A DNA stretch of 31,041 nt, taken from NCBI GenBank assembly GCA_963601575.1, contig CAVCFO010000017.1, forward strand, positions 1 to 31,041, in the 5' to 3' direction. Shown here one piece after another: positions 7,798 to 15,842 of the stretch. Below the pieces are notes generated by a model. That model saw only the letters and a program-made list of their open reading frames with translations. It was not told where the DNA came from and made no database searches. Origin of the DNA: CAG-238 sp963601575 (GTDB lineage: Bacteria > Bacillota > Clostridia > Peptostreptococcales > Anaerovoracaceae). How positions within the stretch are numbered: position 1 is the stretch's first letter; every line of letters begins with the position of its first letter. The position numbers and the translations under genes were made by a program.

Positions 7798-8940
7798 CTA
7801 CGAGCGGGCAAAGCCGATTTCGTCGGATGTGGTGTAAACCTCACCCTCGCTATCGACGAAAATCGCCTCGGCGCCCTGTGTTTTCTCGATAAGCTTTTTC
7901 CCGGCGTCGAGCCCCAGCGCAAGGCAGCTTGTGGAGAGCGCGTCGCAGTCTGCCGAACAGCCTTTACCTGCGATTATGGTAACGGACAATATATTCGTAT
8001 CTGCCGGATATCCGGTTTTGCTGTCGAGAATGTGATGATATTTTTTCCCGTCCTCTTCAAAATATCTTTCGTAGGTTCCGGAGGTTACGATGGTCTTATC
8101 CTTCGCCGGAACCGTTCCTATTATATCGCCGCTTTCCGAAAGCGGGTCTTTGATTCCCACCTTGAAGTCGCGAGCCTCGCCTTCTGCATTAACCAACGTT
8201 CCCGCCTTTCCGCCTATGGTAACGATGTTTCCTCCAAGGTCGATAACTGCGCTGGTGACGCCCTTTTCGCAGAGAAACTCCGTAACCTTGTCTGCGATAT
8301 ATCCTTTGGCGATTCCTCCAAGGTCAAGCTCCATTTCGGGATCCGTAAGCTGCACGCTGTTTCCCTCAATTCTTATCTTGCTGTAGTCCACGTGCTTCAT
8401 GGTTTCGGCAAGTTTCTCTGCATCCGGCACCTTGCCTACCATTCCCGACTGTGAATCCTCGCCCGATTCCGCCTCACGGAAGCCCCAGAGATCCGTCGCC
8501 TTGCCGATTGTAATGTCGAAGGCTCCGCCGGACTTATCGCCGTACTCGATTCCCTTCTCTATGACTTCGATGGTCTCATCGCTCACGGTCACAGGCTCTC
8601 CCCCTGCTGCATTTATCCTTGCAATATCCGAGGTCTCGATGGTTTTGCTGAGCATTTTTTCGTAGATGTCGCAAACCTTGAATGCCTCGGTGATGAGCTG
8701 AAGGATGTTTTGGTTCAGTTCCTCGTCTGTCAGCTCGGAAAGCTCCCCCTGCTCGTCATGCACTCCAAAGATTGTAACAGTACAAAGTGTGTCGAGAAAG
8801 AATCCAGTCTTGCTTACCCCTGCATTTTCGCTCGTTTTTTCGTTGGCGCTGCATCCTGTTTGTGTTATAATTAGGACAAGACACAGCGCGATGGCGCAAA
8901 ATTTGGCTGACGCGCCTATGGATTTTTTTGAATTTTTCAT
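7798..8940 (-). CDS. apbE: ApbE-type FAD:protein FMN transferase lipoprotein
   Basis: A 380-aa exported enzyme that transfers FMN from FAD to a Ser/Thr in (S/T)GA(T/S) motifs of target proteins. The N-terminus has KK, a hydrophobic stretch and a lipobox-like TQTGC at about residue 30, so it is likely lipid-anchored outside the membrane. Diagnostic segments in order are GFFLDTLCTVTIFG, GAFDITIGKATDLWGF, MELDLGGIAKGYIAD, VIDLGGNIVTIGG, YHHILDSKTGYPAD (metal/FAD site) and DALSTSCLALG. Likely clients in the window are RnfD (TGAT) and RnfG (SGAT). The start sits 39 bp from the divergent NusG-II gene. A GAAAGG ribosome site lies 11 nt upstream of the ATG. Confidence 0.93.
   Translation of the reverse strand: MKNSKKSIGASAKFCAIALCLVLIITQTGCSANEKTSENAGVSKTGFFLDTLCTVTIFGVHDEQGELSELTDEELNQNILQLITEAFKVCDIYEKMLSKTIETSDIARINAAGGEPVTVSDETIEVIEKGIEYGDKSGGAFDITIGKATDLWGFREAESGEDSQSGMVGKVPDAEKLAETMKHVDYSKIRIEGNSVQLTDPEMELDLGGIAKGYIADKVTEFLCEKGVTSAVIDLGGNIVTIGGKAGTLVNAEGEARDFKVGIKDPLSESGDIIGTVPAKDKTIVTSGTYERYFEEDGKKYHHILDSKTGYPADTNILSVTIIAGKGCSADCDALSTSCLALGLDAGKKLIEKTQGAEAIFVDSEGEVYTTSDEIGFARS
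8843..8871 (+). promoter_or_regulatory. Candidate promoter for NusG-II/Gx genes inside apbE 5' end
   Basis: TTGGCG (8843-8848), a 17-nt spacer and TATAAT (8866-8871) lie on the plus strand, within the region coding for the ApbE signal peptide. The gap between the two divergent genes is only 39 bp, so a promoter inside apbE is expected. Confidence 0.45.
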
Positions 8941-8979
8941 GTATATTCCAGCCTTTCGTAAGGAGTTCTTAGATATTTT

Positions 8980-9345
8980 ATGATTAAAAAAGCAGATATT
9001 GTCTTATTAATATGTCTTGTGGTGCTCGGACTTTTCGTATCCTGGTACTCCATCGCCATGGACAGCACGGGCGAGAGAGTCGTCGTGACCGCGGGCGGCG
9101 AGGTTTTCGGAATCTACGACCTAAGCGAGGATCAAGAAATCGAAGTCAGCCAAGACGGCCACACTAACCATATTACCATAAAAGGCGGCACGGTTTCAAT
9201 GACTTATTCCTCTTGCAAGAACCAGATTTGCGTGCATACGGGAGTGATTTCCCATACCAAGGACAGCATCGCCTGCCTCCCCAACAAGGTAATCGTTGAA
9301 ATTGAAAGCGGCAAAGGGGGTGATGTTGATGTCATCTCCGGCTAA
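8980..9345 (+). CDS. NusG domain II-containing membrane-anchored protein
   Basis: A 121-aa protein with one N-terminal membrane segment (residues about 7-25) followed by an extracytoplasmic domain. SCKNQICVHTGVIS and IACLPNKVIVEI are typical of the small NusG_II proteins of Firmicutes, which are unrelated in function to the NusG transcription factor as far as is known. Their role is undefined; they often sit next to ApbE and Gx-type genes. Translation starts at ATG 8980, with AAGGAG unusually far (14 nt) upstream. The 3' end overlaps the start of the next gene. The CKNQIC pair might be redox-active or metal-binding (inference). Confidence 0.8.
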   Translation: MIKKADIVLLICLVVLGLFVSWYSIAMDSTGERVVVTAGGEVFGIYDLSEDQEIEVSQDGHTNHITIKGGTVSMTYSSCKNQICVHTGVISHTKDSIACLPNKVIVEIESGKGGDVDVISG

Positions 9346-9916
9346 ATCATCTCACGGAAAATCATCGCAACGAAAATCACCTCAGAGAAAATCACCCCAG
9401 AGAAATTCATCACAGCCCGCAGATAGGATACGGTCCCTCGCTTTTTCCGCAATGTTTGCGGCGCTGGCGCTGATATTTTCGTATATCGAGGCGCTGATTC
9501 CGATACCGATTCCGGTTCCCGGCGTAAAACTGGGGGTTGCGAATCTTGTGATCATCATTGCTCTCTACCGTATGGGATTCCGCCGGGCTCTTTCCATAAA
9601 CTGCGTGCGCATCGCCTTGGCCGGGCTACTGTTCAGCGGCGTTTTCGGAATGATCTATTCTTTCGCTGGAGGGGTTTTGAGCCTAATCGTAATGCAGCTC
9701 CTAAAGCGCACCGGGCTTTTCAGCATGGTGGGAGTGAGCATGGCAGGTGGCGCCATCCACAACCTGGGTCAGCTCATCGCGGCATGCGTGGTTGTTTCGA
9801 CCGCAAGCCTTATGAGCTATTTTTCGGTTCTGCTTTTCACCGGGCTTATCGGCGGAATCCTAATCGGAATACTTGCATATACAGTAGAAAGCAGGCTCCC
9901 TGCTGACATCTGCTAA
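9329..9916 (+). CDS. Gx transporter family membrane protein (Hpre_diP_synt_I type)
   Basis: A 195-aa integral membrane protein. After a hydrophilic N-terminus come about five hydrophobic helices. The segments FAALALIFSYIEALIP and GVKLGVANLVIIIALY, then GGAIHNLGQL, match the Gx/heptaprenyl-diphosphate-synthase-component-I family, which resembles ECF S components and is probably a transporter. The old enzyme name is likely wrong. ATG 9329 is chosen because AAAGGGGG lies 8 nt upstream; it overlaps the preceding gene by 17 nt, so translation is probably coupled. The first ~30 residues contain a basic repeat (KSSQR, KSPQR, KSPQR, NSSQ) not expected in the family. Confidence 0.82.
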   Translation: MSSPAKSSHGKSSQRKSPQRKSPQRNSSQPADRIRSLAFSAMFAALALIFSYIEALIPIPIPVPGVKLGVANLVIIIALYRMGFRRALSINCVRIALAGLLFSGVFGMIYSFAGGVLSLIVMQLLKRTGLFSMVGVSMAGGAIHNLGQLIAACVVVSTASLMSYFSVLLFTGLIGGILIGILAYTVESRLPADIC

Positions 9917-9924
9917 AGATACAC

Positions 9925-9949
9925 CCTGCCGCCGAAAATTTCCGGCAGG
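9925..9949 (+). other. Hairpin downstream of the Gx gene
   Basis: CCTGCCG (9925-9931) pairs with CGGCAGG (9943-9949). There is no U tract, so it is a weak terminator at best. The rest of the gap to 10020 is a purine-rich run of GAAA units just ahead of the next start codon. Confidence 0.4.
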
Positions 9950-10020
9950 CACCGGTAATAAATCTATGATAAATATAGATAAAAAGAAAAAAAGAAAGAA
10001 AGAAAGGAAGCGAACGCATC

Positions 10021-10848
10021 ATGGAAATAAAAAGAGTATGGAAAATATTTTTCAGCGCTACGGGAACCACGGAAAAGATCACTTCTGCGGTGGCTGGTTG
10101 CCTGGGTGCAAGCTGCGGGGTAGATGTCTTTACCTACGACTTTACGCTGCCGAAGGCTCGCGAGAGTTTTCCCGCGCTTTGCGAAACCGATCTTGTAATC
10201 TTTGGCTGTCCGACTTATGCGGGCAGGCTTCCGAATCTATTGCTGAAGTATTTAGATACAATCTGCGGAAACGGCGCCTTTGCCATTCCTGTCGTGACCT
10301 TTGGAAACAGAGCCTTCGATAACTCCCTTGCAGAGCTTGCCGCGCTTCTCGAGTCTCATGGCTTTCATACCATCGGCGGGGCGGCTTTCTCCTGTGAACA
10401 TTCCTTTTCTGATACTCTTGGCGGCGGCAGGCCGGACGAAGATGACCTCAAAGAAGCCGAGAATTTTGCCCTTTCCCTCTTCGGAAAAATGGTAAAGTCC
10501 GCAGCCTTTTGCGAAGAAATACCGCCTATCAAGGCTAGCGGCAAGCCCGATGCCCCATATTATCAGCCACGCGACCGCCATGGCAATTCCATCGACATCC
10601 GCAAGGTAAAGCCGGTTACAACCGAAGGCTGCACAAGCTGCGGGCTTTGCGCCGAGCTTTGCCCTATGGGAGCAATCTCGCGCGATGACTTTTCCGAAGT
10701 CCCGGGAATCTGCATCAAATGCTGCGCCTGCATAAAAAAATGCCCGCAGTCGGCAAAAGTTTTCACAGATCCCGGCTTTCTCTATCACAAGGAAGAACTC
10801 GAAGCCATGTATGGCTCCCGCCGCGCCGCAAACAGCTTTTATCTTTGA
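10021..10848 (+). CDS. EFR1-type flavodoxin/ferredoxin fusion protein
   Basis: A 275-aa cytoplasmic electron carrier. Residues 1 to about 160 are flavodoxin-like, with the phosphate loop FSATGTTEKI and a CPTYAGRLP loop at the flavin site. The C-terminal ~80 residues hold two [4Fe-4S] motifs, CTSCGLCAELCP and CIKCCACIKKCP. This is the domain order of EFR1-family ferrodoxins in Clostridia. It probably shuttles low-potential electrons; partners are not known. A GAAAGGAAG site precedes ATG 10021. No other gene shares its transcript downstream; a terminator lies at 10914. The nearby Rnf operon is a plausible electron partner (inference). Confidence 0.9.
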   Translation: MEIKRVWKIFFSATGTTEKITSAVAGCLGASCGVDVFTYDFTLPKARESFPALCETDLVIFGCPTYAGRLPNLLLKYLDTICGNGAFAIPVVTFGNRAFDNSLAELAALLESHGFHTIGGAAFSCEHSFSDTLGGGRPDEDDLKEAENFALSLFGKMVKSAAFCEEIPPIKASGKPDAPYYQPRDRHGNSIDIRKVKPVTTEGCTSCGLCAELCPMGAISRDDFSEVPGICIKCCACIKKCPQSAKVFTDPGFLYHKEELEAMYGSRRAANSFYL

Positions 10849-10913
10849 CAAAATAATCAGCTTCAGGGCACATAAACGGTGCCAGCGCGCGCCCTCGGGT
10901 GCGAGGTCAAATG

Positions 10914-10942
10914 CAAAAGCGGCTCAAGAGAGCCGCTTTTCG
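10914..10942 (+). terminator. Bidirectional terminator between EFR1 and surface-protein genes
   Basis: AGCGGCTC (10918-10925) pairs with GAGCCGCT (10930-10937) around a 4-nt loop. TTTTC follows on plus, and TTTT follows on minus (complement of AAAA 10915-10918). It serves two convergent genes. Confidence 0.85.
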
Positions 10943-10957
10943 TCTGATCAAATCTAG

Positions 10958-13819
10958 TTATTTAGTTCTGCAGGCGTATCTGCACTGAGTAAGTTCGGTT
11001 TTCGCAACGAGCGCGCCCTGTGCGTCATATACCATCACGCGGGCCTTGTAGTAGTATCTCGTACCCTTTGTGCCTGCTGTGTTGGTGTAGGTCTTGCCTG
11101 TTCCCTCGATTGTATCCTTGTAGCCTTTCGCCTTCTTGGTGCTTCTGTAGAATTTGTATTTTACAGTGTAGCCAAGGTCTTCGATTTGCCGTACATCGTC
11201 TGCATTTACCGTAAGAGTAACCTTGATGTTGCCCTTTTCGGTTTTTGTTGAACGTGCCTTGAGGCTGAGATCACTTACCAGTTTTTCTACGTTTGCGGTT
11301 TGCTCTGTAATTACCTTATCGGCATCTTCCTCTGCCATCACAGCGTAGGTCGAGAAGTGACCGGTTTCAAAGGTATAGGTTCCGTTGGCGTTCTTTACGC
11401 CCTTAACCTTGTGGTAAGTTCCGAAGTCGTCTATGTATACGCAGACTACAGGTTTTGCGGCAAGTGCTGCATTCAGCTTAACGGTTACGCTGACGCTCCC
11501 GCCCTTAAATTCGGTTACATTGCCCTTGGAAGTTACCAGCTTGAGGTCGACTTCTACCTTTGTTTCGGACTGAGCAACGGTTTCAACAACGAGGCTGACT
11601 GTGCCGGTGTCTCCTGCCTGCTCTGCTACTGCCTTAACTGCTTCTTTGTCTAATTTTACCTCGGCTGCATCGGATTTGATGGTAACAGCCGCGTCTGTTT
11701 CGTTTGCGATTGATTTAACCGTCTGTTCAGGGAGCGCAACTTCTGTTTTGGTTCCTGCCGCGGTTTCTGTCACGGCCTGCGCTGTGGTCGTTGTTGTATT
11801 CACAACGACTTCTTCGGATTTGTTTTCAACTGCTTTTTCCACAATTTTCGCTGCGGTGGTCGTGTCAACCGTTGCTGTAGTTGTCTTTGTGCCGTCGGTA
11901 TTCGTCTTGGTTTCTGACTTTACGGTTGCTGTGGTGGATGCGGTCGTGTTTCCCGTCTTGTCCTCGGTCTTGTTGGTTACGTTATCCGTGGTTGTTGTGG
12001 TTGATGAGGAGGAGCCGCCACCGGCGTAGCTTACAGTCCAAGGACCTTTTCCGTCATTTGAGTCGCTGACATAATATCTGCTTGCCAGTGCGCCGCTCGG
12101 ATCACTCATGTATACGCCGCTTGTTAGGTTAGACTTTGACAAAACGGTATAGGTGTAGTTTTCTTCGCTTCCGTTGCGTTTCACGATATAACTCTCTCCG
12201 ATATTTTCCACATAGGTTGACGGGTCACCGGTGAATGTCCCGCCTGTGATAGTCAGCTTAGAGTTTGTATCGTCTACACAAACGGCTGGCTGCTTTCCGG
12301 TCAGAATCGACCCTCCGCTTATACTTGCTTCCACTTTGCCCGGACCAAATCTACTGGCTATGTAAAATGCATTAGTTGAAGTACTCTTAGTCTCCACCAA
12401 GCCCCCTGAGATTTCAACTTTTGCCGTTCCGGCTCCATAGGACGCGTCAATGCAGGCGCCATTGCCCGCAAGCATCTTGCCACCGGTCATCTCAAACTCG
12501 CCGCTTCCCACAAGGAAAACATTTTCCCCGCCAGCCTGGTAGAGGGTGCCGCTCTCAAGAATCAGCTTGCCACCGTTCACCATAATTCCGCCGCCATTAC
12601 ACTCCAAGTTAATCCGGCCGTCCGCAGCGCTATCCTTGATCGTTAATTGGCCTCCGTCCCCGACTTTTGTCTGTTTTTTGGTTGTCAGCGTTTTTCCTGC
12701 GAGATCAAGTGTAATCGCCTTTCCTATCGAAATTGCTGTTTCCTCAGTTGCATTTTTCATCAGGGTAACGGTGCTGTCCTCCCCAGCATCTTTAAGTGCC
12801 CCAACAAGGGTCTTGTAATACTTGTCGCCTGCCTGTGCAACAACATCATCAGCTGCAGTGCAGGCTCTGACAACATACTTCCCATCATTATTCTGTTCCG
12901 AGATGGAAGAGTCGGCTACATAGTCGCTCGGGTCACTGGTGAACGTGCCGCCTCGTACTTTCATAAAGTTAGTTTCCGAATTATATCCCGGATAAGCCGG
13001 ATCAGAATTGTCAAAATACAGATCTTTTCCTGCGTCCAAGACGAAATTCTTATCTCCAACCCCACCCTTTGCACTTCCTGTGCAGTTGAATGTTCCGCCA
13101 TTGACAGTTACTCTGCCGGCGCGCGCAACAATACCGATACCGTTTGTAATGTTAAACGTACCGCCGTTCACGACCAGCTCATCATCATTCGCAATATAAA
13201 TACCGCAAGCGATATAACCGCTGGACTTAATGGTTCCGTTGAATGTTCCACCATTTATAGTAATCTTGTTGCCGCCCAATCCGGCTGTTCCGTTTGTGCA
13301 TACTTGGAAATTATCCGTAGAAGTGAATATTCCGTTGTTAATCACAACCTCGCCGCCTTTGAAAGACGCAATGCAGGTTTCTGTATTTTGGAAAGTTCCG
13401 CCGTTAACAATGAGTTTTCCACCCTCACTATTGCCAGATCCAACTGCAATTACACCGTGGCTTTCGTCCGCGGTGTAATTTCCGCTGGAGATTGTCAAGA
13501 TGGCCCCCTTATGAACCTCTGCAACTGTCTTAACATCCTTATCATCCTTAACTTTCAGCGTGTACTCACCGCCCGCAATAGTCAGATTTTTTTCGACTAT
13601 AATGGTGCTGTCAACTGTTACATCTGACAGCAGAGTGATGACGGCATCAGCAGTTGCCGCTTCGATGGCTTCTGCCAGCGTGCCATAATGCGTCGTACCT
13701 ATTGCTGCCTGATGCGTACAAGTGCCGGTGCAATTTTCGGTTGCAGCCGCGAACGCCGCCGTCGGCATGAAGCAGAAAATCATCAGCACGCTCATTAAAA
13801 TAGCAAAAAGCTTTTTCAT
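10958..13819 (-). CDS. Large secreted beta-helix surface protein
   Basis: A 953-aa exported protein. A signal peptide (KKLFAILMSVLMIFCFMP, cleavage near AAFA/A) is followed by two beta-helix-type blocks. Each opens with a Y-x-TL-x-A-(I/L) motif (YGTLAEAIEAA; YKTLVGALKDA). The blocks carry many (V/I)xGGTF turns (VNGGTFQ, INGGTFNG, VRGGTFTS, ITGGTFTGD). A Ser/Thr-rich linker follows at about residues 615-710, then an all-beta region ending in TGHFSTYAVMAEED and an Fn3-like end (YYYKARVMVYDAQG). No LPxTG, SLH or transmembrane anchor is visible. ATG 13819 fits the AAAGGAAG site better than ATG 13825. Adhesion or surface display is inferred; the function is unknown. Confidence 0.8.
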   Translation of the reverse strand: MKKLFAILMSVLMIFCFMPTAAFAAATENCTGTCTHQAAIGTTHYGTLAEAIEAATADAVITLLSDVTVDSTIIVEKNLTIAGGEYTLKVKDDKDVKTVAEVHKGAILTISSGNYTADESHGVIAVGSGNSEGGKLIVNGGTFQNTETCIASFKGGEVVINNGIFTSTDNFQVCTNGTAGLGGNKITINGGTFNGTIKSSGYIACGIYIANDDELVVNGGTFNITNGIGIVARAGRVTVNGGTFNCTGSAKGGVGDKNFVLDAGKDLYFDNSDPAYPGYNSETNFMKVRGGTFTSDPSDYVADSSISEQNNDGKYVVRACTAADDVVAQAGDKYYKTLVGALKDAGEDSTVTLMKNATEETAISIGKAITLDLAGKTLTTKKQTKVGDGGQLTIKDSAADGRINLECNGGGIMVNGGKLILESGTLYQAGGENVFLVGSGEFEMTGGKMLAGNGACIDASYGAGTAKVEISGGLVETKSTSTNAFYIASRFGPGKVEASISGGSILTGKQPAVCVDDTNSKLTITGGTFTGDPSTYVENIGESYIVKRNGSEENYTYTVLSKSNLTSGVYMSDPSGALASRYYVSDSNDGKGPWTVSYAGGGSSSSTTTTTDNVTNKTEDKTGNTTASTTATVKSETKTNTDGTKTTTATVDTTTAAKIVEKAVENKSEEVVVNTTTTTAQAVTETAAGTKTEVALPEQTVKSIANETDAAVTIKSDAAEVKLDKEAVKAVAEQAGDTGTVSLVVETVAQSETKVEVDLKLVTSKGNVTEFKGGSVSVTVKLNAALAAKPVVCVYIDDFGTYHKVKGVKNANGTYTFETGHFSTYAVMAEEDADKVITEQTANVEKLVSDLSLKARSTKTEKGNIKVTLTVNADDVRQIEDLGYTVKYKFYRSTKKAKGYKDTIEGTGKTYTNTAGTKGTRYYYKARVMVYDAQGALVAKTELTQCRYACRTK

Positions 13820-13886
13820 TTTCATCTTCCTTTCTTGAATATCCCTTAAAATTTTAACTACATGCGCAAAAATCGCTTATGTAGCT

Positions 13887-13937
13887 TATACAATTATACC
13901 TCTATTGCCTATACAATTCAAGTATAAATTAAGTATA
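13887..13937. promoter_or_regulatory. Putative operator: clustered TATAC/GTATA half-sites
   Basis: TATAC occurs at 13887, 13895 and 13910, and GTATA at 13922 and 13933. TATAC(13910)-N7-GTATA(13922) is an inverted repeat. It overlaps the -35 of the surface-protein promoter and lies just upstream of the XRE gene, so the XRE protein may bind here and control both genes (inference). Confidence 0.5.
13893..13921 (-). promoter_or_regulatory. Promoter for the surface-protein gene
   Basis: On the minus strand TTGAAT (13921-13916), a 17-nt spacer and TATAAT (13898-13893) lie about 75 nt before the start codon. Confidence 0.7.
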
Positions 13938-13950
13938 TAGGTGGTGGCAC

Positions 13951-14307
13951 ATGAACGCTAATATGGATATGAACATGAATTATTACGAAATCGGTCAAAG
14001 AATCAGAAAAAACAGGAAGGCTCTCGAACTTTCGCAGGAGGAACTTGCGGAAAAAGTGGGAATTTCCGCGACCCACATGAGCCACATCGAGACAGGAAAT
14101 ACGAAACTCAGCCTTGCAGTTTTTGCAAAGCTTGCCAAGGCTCTTGGGTGTCGCGCCGACGATCTGCTTTTTGAACGCCCCGCCTCATCAAAGCATATTT
14201 CCTCGGAAAACATATTGATGACCTTGGACAGCTGCACCTTGCAGCAGCTTCTCATAATCGAAGAAATTATTGTCGCTGCGAAACGCTCCCTGGACAAAAA
14301 TTTATAA
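13951..14307 (+). CDS. XRE-family helix-turn-helix regulator
   Basis: A 118-aa cytoplasmic DNA-binding protein. A Cro/C1-type HTH spans residues about 11-68 (IGQRIRKNRKALELSQEELA, KVGISATHMSHIETGNTKLS, LAKALGCRADDLLF). A ~45-residue helical C-terminal tail may dimerise or sense a signal. GGTGG lies 6 nt before ATG 13951; Met residues at 5, 7 and 9 are less likely starts. It is divergent from the secreted beta-helix protein with shared half-sites between them, so that gene and its own are likely targets. Confidence 0.88.
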   Translation: MNANMDMNMNYYEIGQRIRKNRKALELSQEELAEKVGISATHMSHIETGNTKLSLAVFAKLAKALGCRADDLLFERPASSKHISSENILMTLDSCTLQQLLIIEEIIVAAKRSLDKNL

Positions 14308-14329
14308 AAAATCTTGAACGGAATTTCAA

Positions 14330-14363
14330 AAGCCCCGCCGGTTCATCCGGGCGGGGCTTCGTT
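14330..14363 (-). terminator. Terminator of the rnf operon (also serves XRE gene)
   Basis: AAGCCCCGCC (14330-14339) pairs with GGCGGGGCTT (14350-14359). On the minus strand the tail is TTTTGAAATT. On plus it is TTCGTTATTT. It lies between convergent transcripts. Confidence 0.85.
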
Positions 14364-14386
14364 ATTTCATTTTAGAAAGGTCAATC

Positions 14387-15250
14387 CTATGCTTCTTTTG
14401 CAGCCGGAGCTTCTGCTGCCGGAGCAGGAGCTGCCTGTGCAGGTTTTCTCTTGGCTCTCATGTTATTGATAGCCCCTGTAGGACATTCTTTCGCGCAAAG
14501 TCCGCAGTTCTTGCACTTTTCCGGATCGATGAAAGCATGGTTGTTCTCAACTGTGATAGCCTCGAACTTACATACCTTCACGCACTTGCCGCAAGCAATA
14601 CATCCGTTTGAGCAAGCCTTGCGAGTTGCAGCGCCCTTGTCTTCGGAGTGGCACTGAACAACAACTTTGTTCTTTGCCGGAGCAATTCTGATAACGTGCT
14701 TCGGACAAGCGCTTGCGCAGGCTCCGCAGCCTGTGCACAGTTCTCTTGCCACAACCGCAACGCCGTCGCAAATCTTGATTGCGTCGAAGTTACAAGCTCT
14801 GGTGCAGTCGCCAAGTCCAAGGCAGCCATATTTGCACTGGTTCATTCCGCCATAAAGAGTGGAAGCCGCCGAACAAGTGGTAAGTCCCTGATATTCCATG
14901 AGGGATTTTACCGCCTGGGAATTTCCGTTACACATTACGGTAGCAACCTGCGGTTCAGCAGAGCCTGCTTCCATGCCAAGGATCGCAGCCAGCGCCGCAG
15001 CGCATTCAGCTCCGCCTACCGGACATTTGTTAGGGCCTACGCCCTCAGGGTCTGCCGCAAGTGCCGCAGCGTAGTCGTCGCAGCCTGCGAATCCGCATCC
15101 GCCGCAGTTTGCGCCCGGAAGCTGTTCTCTGAGGTTTGTAACCGTTTCGTCAACAGGTACGAAGAATACCTTTGCCGCAATAGTAAGAATTATAGCGAAA
15201 ACCAGTCCCATTGCCACTACCAGTAGTACCGGTGTCATAATTTCATTCAT
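14387..15250 (-). CDS. rnfB: Rnf complex subunit RnfB
   Basis: The ferredoxin-accepting iron-sulfur subunit of the Rnf (ferredoxin:NAD+ oxidoreductase) complex, 287 aa. One N-terminal membrane helix (residues ~8-30) is followed by the Fe-S domain ANCGGCGFAGCDDY (48-60; C49, C52, C57, C76). Later motifs are CKYGCLGLGDC, CTGCGACASACP, CIACGKCVKVC and CKNCGLCAKECP, giving several further [4Fe-4S] sites. The end is an Ala/Pro-rich tail (AQAAPAPAAEAPAA), as in other clostridial RnfB. ATG 15250 is chosen because GAAGGAGG lies 8 nt upstream, just after the rnfA stop. It is the last gene of the operon, followed by a terminator. Confidence 0.96.
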   Translation of the reverse strand: MNEIMTPVLLVVAMGLVFAIILTIAAKVFFVPVDETVTNLREQLPGANCGGCGFAGCDDYAAALAADPEGVGPNKCPVGGAECAAALAAILGMEAGSAEPQVATVMCNGNSQAVKSLMEYQGLTTCSAASTLYGGMNQCKYGCLGLGDCTRACNFDAIKICDGVAVVARELCTGCGACASACPKHVIRIAPAKNKVVVQCHSEDKGAATRKACSNGCIACGKCVKVCKFEAITVENNHAFIDPEKCKNCGLCAKECPTGAINNMRAKRKPAQAAPAPAAEAPAAKEA

Positions 15251-15266
15251 CTTCTTCGCCTCCTTC

Positions 15267-15842
15267 TTATACCAAACCGCCGAATCCCATGAATGCAAGG
15301 GAAAGGAATGCGGCCGTAGTCATAGTGATAGGCACTCCCTGGAACGGTGCCGGAATGTCGTTGTTGCCCTCAAGCTTGCTTCTCATACCTGAGAAGATAA
15401 CCATAGCAAGGAGGAAACCAACGCCTGCGCCGAAGGAGTTTACCAAAGCCAGCGGATAGTTGTATCCAGCGTCGATGTTGTTGATACATACGCCCAGTAC
15501 CGCGCAGTTTGTAGTGATAAGCGGAAGATATACGCCCAGAGCCTTGTGCAGGGACGGGATGAATTTCTTGAGTACCATTTCTACGAACTGTACCAGTGCG
15601 GCGATGATGAGGATGAATACGATTGTCTGCAAATATGCTATGTTCCAACCGTTCAAAACCTGCATGATAGGCCATGTTGCAGCAGTTGCCAGTACCATTA
15701 CGAAGATAACCGCAACGCCCATGCCTATAGCTGAGTCTAATTTCTTGGATACGCCCAGGAACGGACAGATACCAAGGAATTGAGCCAGTACATAGTTGTT
15801 TACCAAAACCATAGCGATTAAAATGCTAACCCACTGTGCCAT
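15267..15842 (-). CDS. rnfA: Rnf complex subunit RnfA
   Basis: A 191-aa membrane subunit with six predicted helices (NNYVLAQFLGICPFLGVS near the start; CAVLGVCINNIDAGYNYPLA in the middle). RnfA and RnfE are paralogous and form the membrane core of the complex, with Cys residues at the proposed shared intramembrane Fe-S site. Its ATG overlaps the rnfE stop by one base (TAATG), so translation is coupled. Confidence 0.96.
   Translation of the reverse strand: MAQWVSILIAMVLVNNYVLAQFLGICPFLGVSKKLDSAIGMGVAVIFVMVLATAATWPIMQVLNGWNIAYLQTIVFILIIAALVQFVEMVLKKFIPSLHKALGVYLPLITTNCAVLGVCINNIDAGYNYPLALVNSFGAGVGFLLAMVIFSGMRSKLEGNNDIPAPFQGVPITMTTAAFLSLAFMGFGGLV

Noticed and set aside
7499..7922. Overlapping Arg/Ala/Pro-rich frames in the GC-rich gap
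   Set aside because: High G+C removes stop codons; there are no start signals or protein families.
9296..9328. Upstream ATG start of the Gx gene
   Set aside because: The codons before 9329 contain its GGGGG ribosome site, so the later ATG is better.
10958..11260. Sortase or SLH anchor on the surface protein
   Set aside because: No LPxTG motif, hydrophobic tail or SLH repeats in the C-terminal 150 residues.
12647..13627. 326-codon plus-strand open frame
   Set aside because: It is antisense to the beta-helix surface protein and arises from its repetitive composition.
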